Shown here one piece after another: positions 61,958-64,000 of a stretch of 64,000 nt of DNA. The notes under the pieces were generated by a model. That model was not told the origin of the DNA. It saw nothing but the letters and a program-made list of their open reading frames with translations, and did not search any database. Source of the stretch: Sphingobacterium daejeonense (lineage in GTDB: Bacteria; Bacteroidota; Bacteroidia; Sphingobacteriales; Sphingobacteriaceae); contig NZ_LR590470.1 of NCBI RefSeq assembly GCF_901472535.1, positions 3,596,001 through 3,660,000 of the forward strand, written 5' to 3'. The number at the start of each line of letters is the position of its first letter. Position 1 is the first letter of the stretch. The position numbers were made by a program, and so were the translations under genes.

Positions 61958-63058
61958 CTATTTTTTTATTAAACTCAATACTTCTTGTGCAATTACTTCG
62001 TCCGCATCTGCAAGTGCCAACATCTTAATCTGCTCTTCCAGCTCCCGTTGCTTTGCTTCATCTTTGAAAAGACCCAAAACAGTTGGAACTAATTCTTCTC
62101 TAGCAACAGCATCTCTGACCATTAATGCAGCATGTTTCTGAACCAATGCATTCGCATTTTTGGTTTGATGATCATCTGCTACATTTGGTGAAGGAACCAA
62201 AACAACCGGTTTTCCTATCACACATAGTTCCGAGATGGTTCCTGCTCCTGCCCTTGCCACAATAACATCAGCAGCAGCATAAGCATAATCCATACGCTCT
62301 AGAAATGGCATCAACTTAATTGACTCTGGCAAGGTATCACCAAGCTCAGCCTGCAATTTCTCATAATAGTAACTACCACATTGCCAAATCACTTGAATTC
62401 CTGCAGCTGTTAATGCTGGAATACCAGCCTTGATACTATCATTCAGGGTCAATGCGCCTAAGCTACCCCCAGTTACCAATAAGGTCTTCTTTTCAAGATC
62501 CAATCCAAATGCATGGATAGCTTCTTCTCTTTTTCCTTCTATAGCAACCGAAGACTTACGGATAGGATTCCCTGTCAACAGTACACGCTCGGCAGGAAAA
62601 AATCTTTCCATCCCTTCATATGCAACACATATTTTCTTGGCCTTCGCACCCAACTTTTTGTTGGTCATCCCTGCATATGAATTTTGCTCTTGGATAACAG
62701 TCGGCAAACCCATCATATTTGCCATCATCAACAATGGACCAGAAGCATAACCTCCAACACCAATTGCTGCCTCAGCTTTAAAATCTTTAAGAACTCTTCT
62801 CGCCTTCCATAAGCTTTTCAGCATCTTGAATGGAAGACTAATGTTTTTTAATAATGATTGACGATTGAATCCAGCAATATCCAATCCTACAATCTCATAT
62901 CCCGCAGCTGGAACTCTTTCCATTTCCATCTTTCCATTGGCACCTACGAATAGGATTTCAATATCCGGAGATATGTTCTTCAACGCATTGGCAATCGCTA
63001 TCGCAGGAAAGATATGACCTCCCGTTCCACCACCACTTATGATTACTCTATGCGCCAT
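61958..63058 (-). CDS. murG: MurG, lipid II-forming GlcNAc transferase
   Basis: Membrane-associated glycosyltransferase that adds GlcNAc to lipid I, making lipid II; 366 residues. GGGTGGHIFPAI is at 9-20, and GGYASGP and the UDP-GlcNAc site RAGAGTISEL are present. It is 12 bases downstream of ftsW. Confidence 0.97.
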   Translation of the reverse strand: MAHRVIISGGGTGGHIFPAIAIANALKNISPDIEILFVGANGKMEMERVPAAGYEIVGLDIAGFNRQSLLKNISLPFKMLKSLWKARRVLKDFKAEAAIGVGGYASGPLLMMANMMGLPTVIQEQNSYAGMTNKKLGAKAKKICVAYEGMERFFPAERVLLTGNPIRKSSVAIEGKREEAIHAFGLDLEKKTLLVTGGSLGALTLNDSIKAGIPALTAAGIQVIWQCGSYYYEKLQAELGDTLPESIKLMPFLERMDYAYAAADVIVARAGAGTISELCVIGKPVVLVPSPNVADDHQTKNANALVQKHAALMVRDAVAREELVPTVLGLFKDEAKQRELEEQIKMLALADADEVIAQEVLSLIKK

Positions 63059-63070
63059 TCAATATTTCAA

Positions 63071-64000
63071 TTAAATTGTTCCAACCACTACTTTACGTGG
63101 AGCTTTCACAACTTCTTTTTCTTCTTTTACTTTTAATTCTTCAACATTACGGCTTACACTCAAGATAATTCCTAATGCAACACTCGTAAATAAAATGGAC
63201 GTACCACCCATACTCACCAACGGCAATGGCACCCCTGTTACTGGGCCCCAACCCTACGGCAACTGCCATGTTTGCCAAGGCCTGTATCGTAAGACTGAAG
63301 CCCAAGCCGGCCGCTAGAAAGGCCCCGAATGCCCGAGGACTCAACGTGACAATCCGAATACATCGGTACATCAATGCAATATACAGGAAGAGTAATACCG
63401 CCCCTCCAATTGTTCCATATTCTTCAATGATAATCGCGAAAATAAAATCCGAATAAGGGTGTGGCAATACATTTCGTTGAACACTGTTACCAACTCCTTT
63501 TCCAAACATTTCACCTGTCGCAATTGCTATTTTCGCATTATTCGCTTGGTAGTTCTTGTCATCTTGGAATGAAGTCTTTCCATCATGAACCTGCTCCGTA
63601 TTAAAGAAACCTTGGATACGACTCAAATAAGTAGCACGCCTTGGCCCCAAGAATATTACAAGCATCAATAAAACTCCACCGCCCATACATACCACAGGCA
63701 ATCTGCTTGAAACTGATACGACCAATTAATAATAACAATACACTAACGCCAAAAAGCATCAAAGCAGTAGATAAGTTAGCCCATGCAATCAATACAAACA
63801 CAAAACAAACCGCTCCCATGATAGGTATAAAAGACTTCTTTACATCCTTGATTTCCTCCTGCTTGCGAGATAACATCCTTGCCAAAAAATGTGATCAATG
63901 CCAACTTCGCCAAATCCGAAGTCTGAAACGTTTGATTAATCACAGGGAATAGTCAACCAACGACTAGCCTCATTGACCTTACTACCAAAAACTAAGGTGT
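63071..64000 (-). CDS. ftsW: FtsW/SEDS peptidoglycan polymerase (partial, four frameshifts)
   Basis: SEDS-family glycosyltransferase that polymerises lipid II at the septum. The N-terminus lies beyond the window. Visible parts are RWLTIPVINQTFQTSDLAKLAL, which I see as two segments around 63890-63970, FLGPRRATYLSRI, the long periplasmic loop GKGVGNSVQRN, and AVGLGPVTGVPLPLVS after repair. Extra bases occur in GGG at 63945-63947, six A at 63884-63889, GG at 63697-63698 and the G/C runs at 63243-63249. The C-terminal tail is basic and Val/Glu-rich, ending VVVGTI. Confidence 0.93.

Overview
The window is chromosomal DNA from a member of the Bacteroidota, most likely Sphingobacteriaceae (Sphingobacterium or Pedobacter-like). 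The signs are low-GC coding sequence, several promoters of the TTTG/TTG-N17-20-TAnnTTTG type used by Bacteroidota sigma factors, short A/T-rich leaders, a Bacteroidota-type FtsZ tail, an Hc1-like mini-histone, BadF-type sugar kinases and a ComEA-like outer-membrane barrel protein beside comEC. Nearly everything is core genome. I see no prophage, insertion sequence, CRISPR array, tRNA or rRNA.

Layout. 0-9 kb: end of folK, an HPt phosphotransfer protein, pssA and rho, a FucP/NagP-like sugar permease followed by a BadF-type N-acetylhexosamine kinase, an MBL-fold hydrolase, a YbaB nucleoid protein and two uncharacterised proteins. 9-15.5 kb: tdk, a repeat-rich intergenic region, a glutathione peroxidase, a second BadF kinase, a large secreted M14 peptidase and ddl. 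15.5-23.2 kb: a PASTA protein-mltG-ybgC-yihY operon behind a consensus promoter, a sensor kinase with its receiver, and rpsA. 23.2-32.2 kb: repeat-rich spacer, a sulfurtransferase, a pirin, and the histidine-utilisation operon hutH-hutI-hutU-hutG with a divergent LysR regulator. 32.2-50 kb: a giant alpha-2-macroglobulin, a membrane pyrophosphatase, the block HhH/beta-barrel protein-comEC-recQ, an FG-GAP secreted protein and gyrB. 50-56 kb: an OmpH-like lipoprotein, corA, the rpmH-rnpA-yidD-tsaB cluster, mscL, a LuxR-type response regulator, a TIM-barrel sugar isomerase and a mini-histone. 56.4-64 kb: the division and cell-wall cluster ftsW(partial)-murG-murC-ftsQ-ftsA-ftsZ.

An important caveat runs through the annotation. 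I count 38 single-base indels (about 32 insertions and 6 deletions, mostly within runs of the same base) breaking 20 genes, including essential ones (rpsA, gyrB, ftsA, ftsW, tsaB). When they are repaired each gene regains a family-typical length that is an exact multiple of three. I read them as sequencing or assembly errors and annotate each gene as one CDS over its full repaired extent.

For new biology, the best leads are: the overlapping OM-barrel/HhH gene and comEC, which look like a dedicated DNA-uptake module; a sharp composition switch inside the alpha-2-macroglobulin gene; inverted heptamer-repeat arrays enclosing three 27-bp repeats; a GTTCGGAC-type palindrome; a hairpin at the predicted 5' end of rpsA mRNA; and a palindrome at the hut/lysR divergent promoter.
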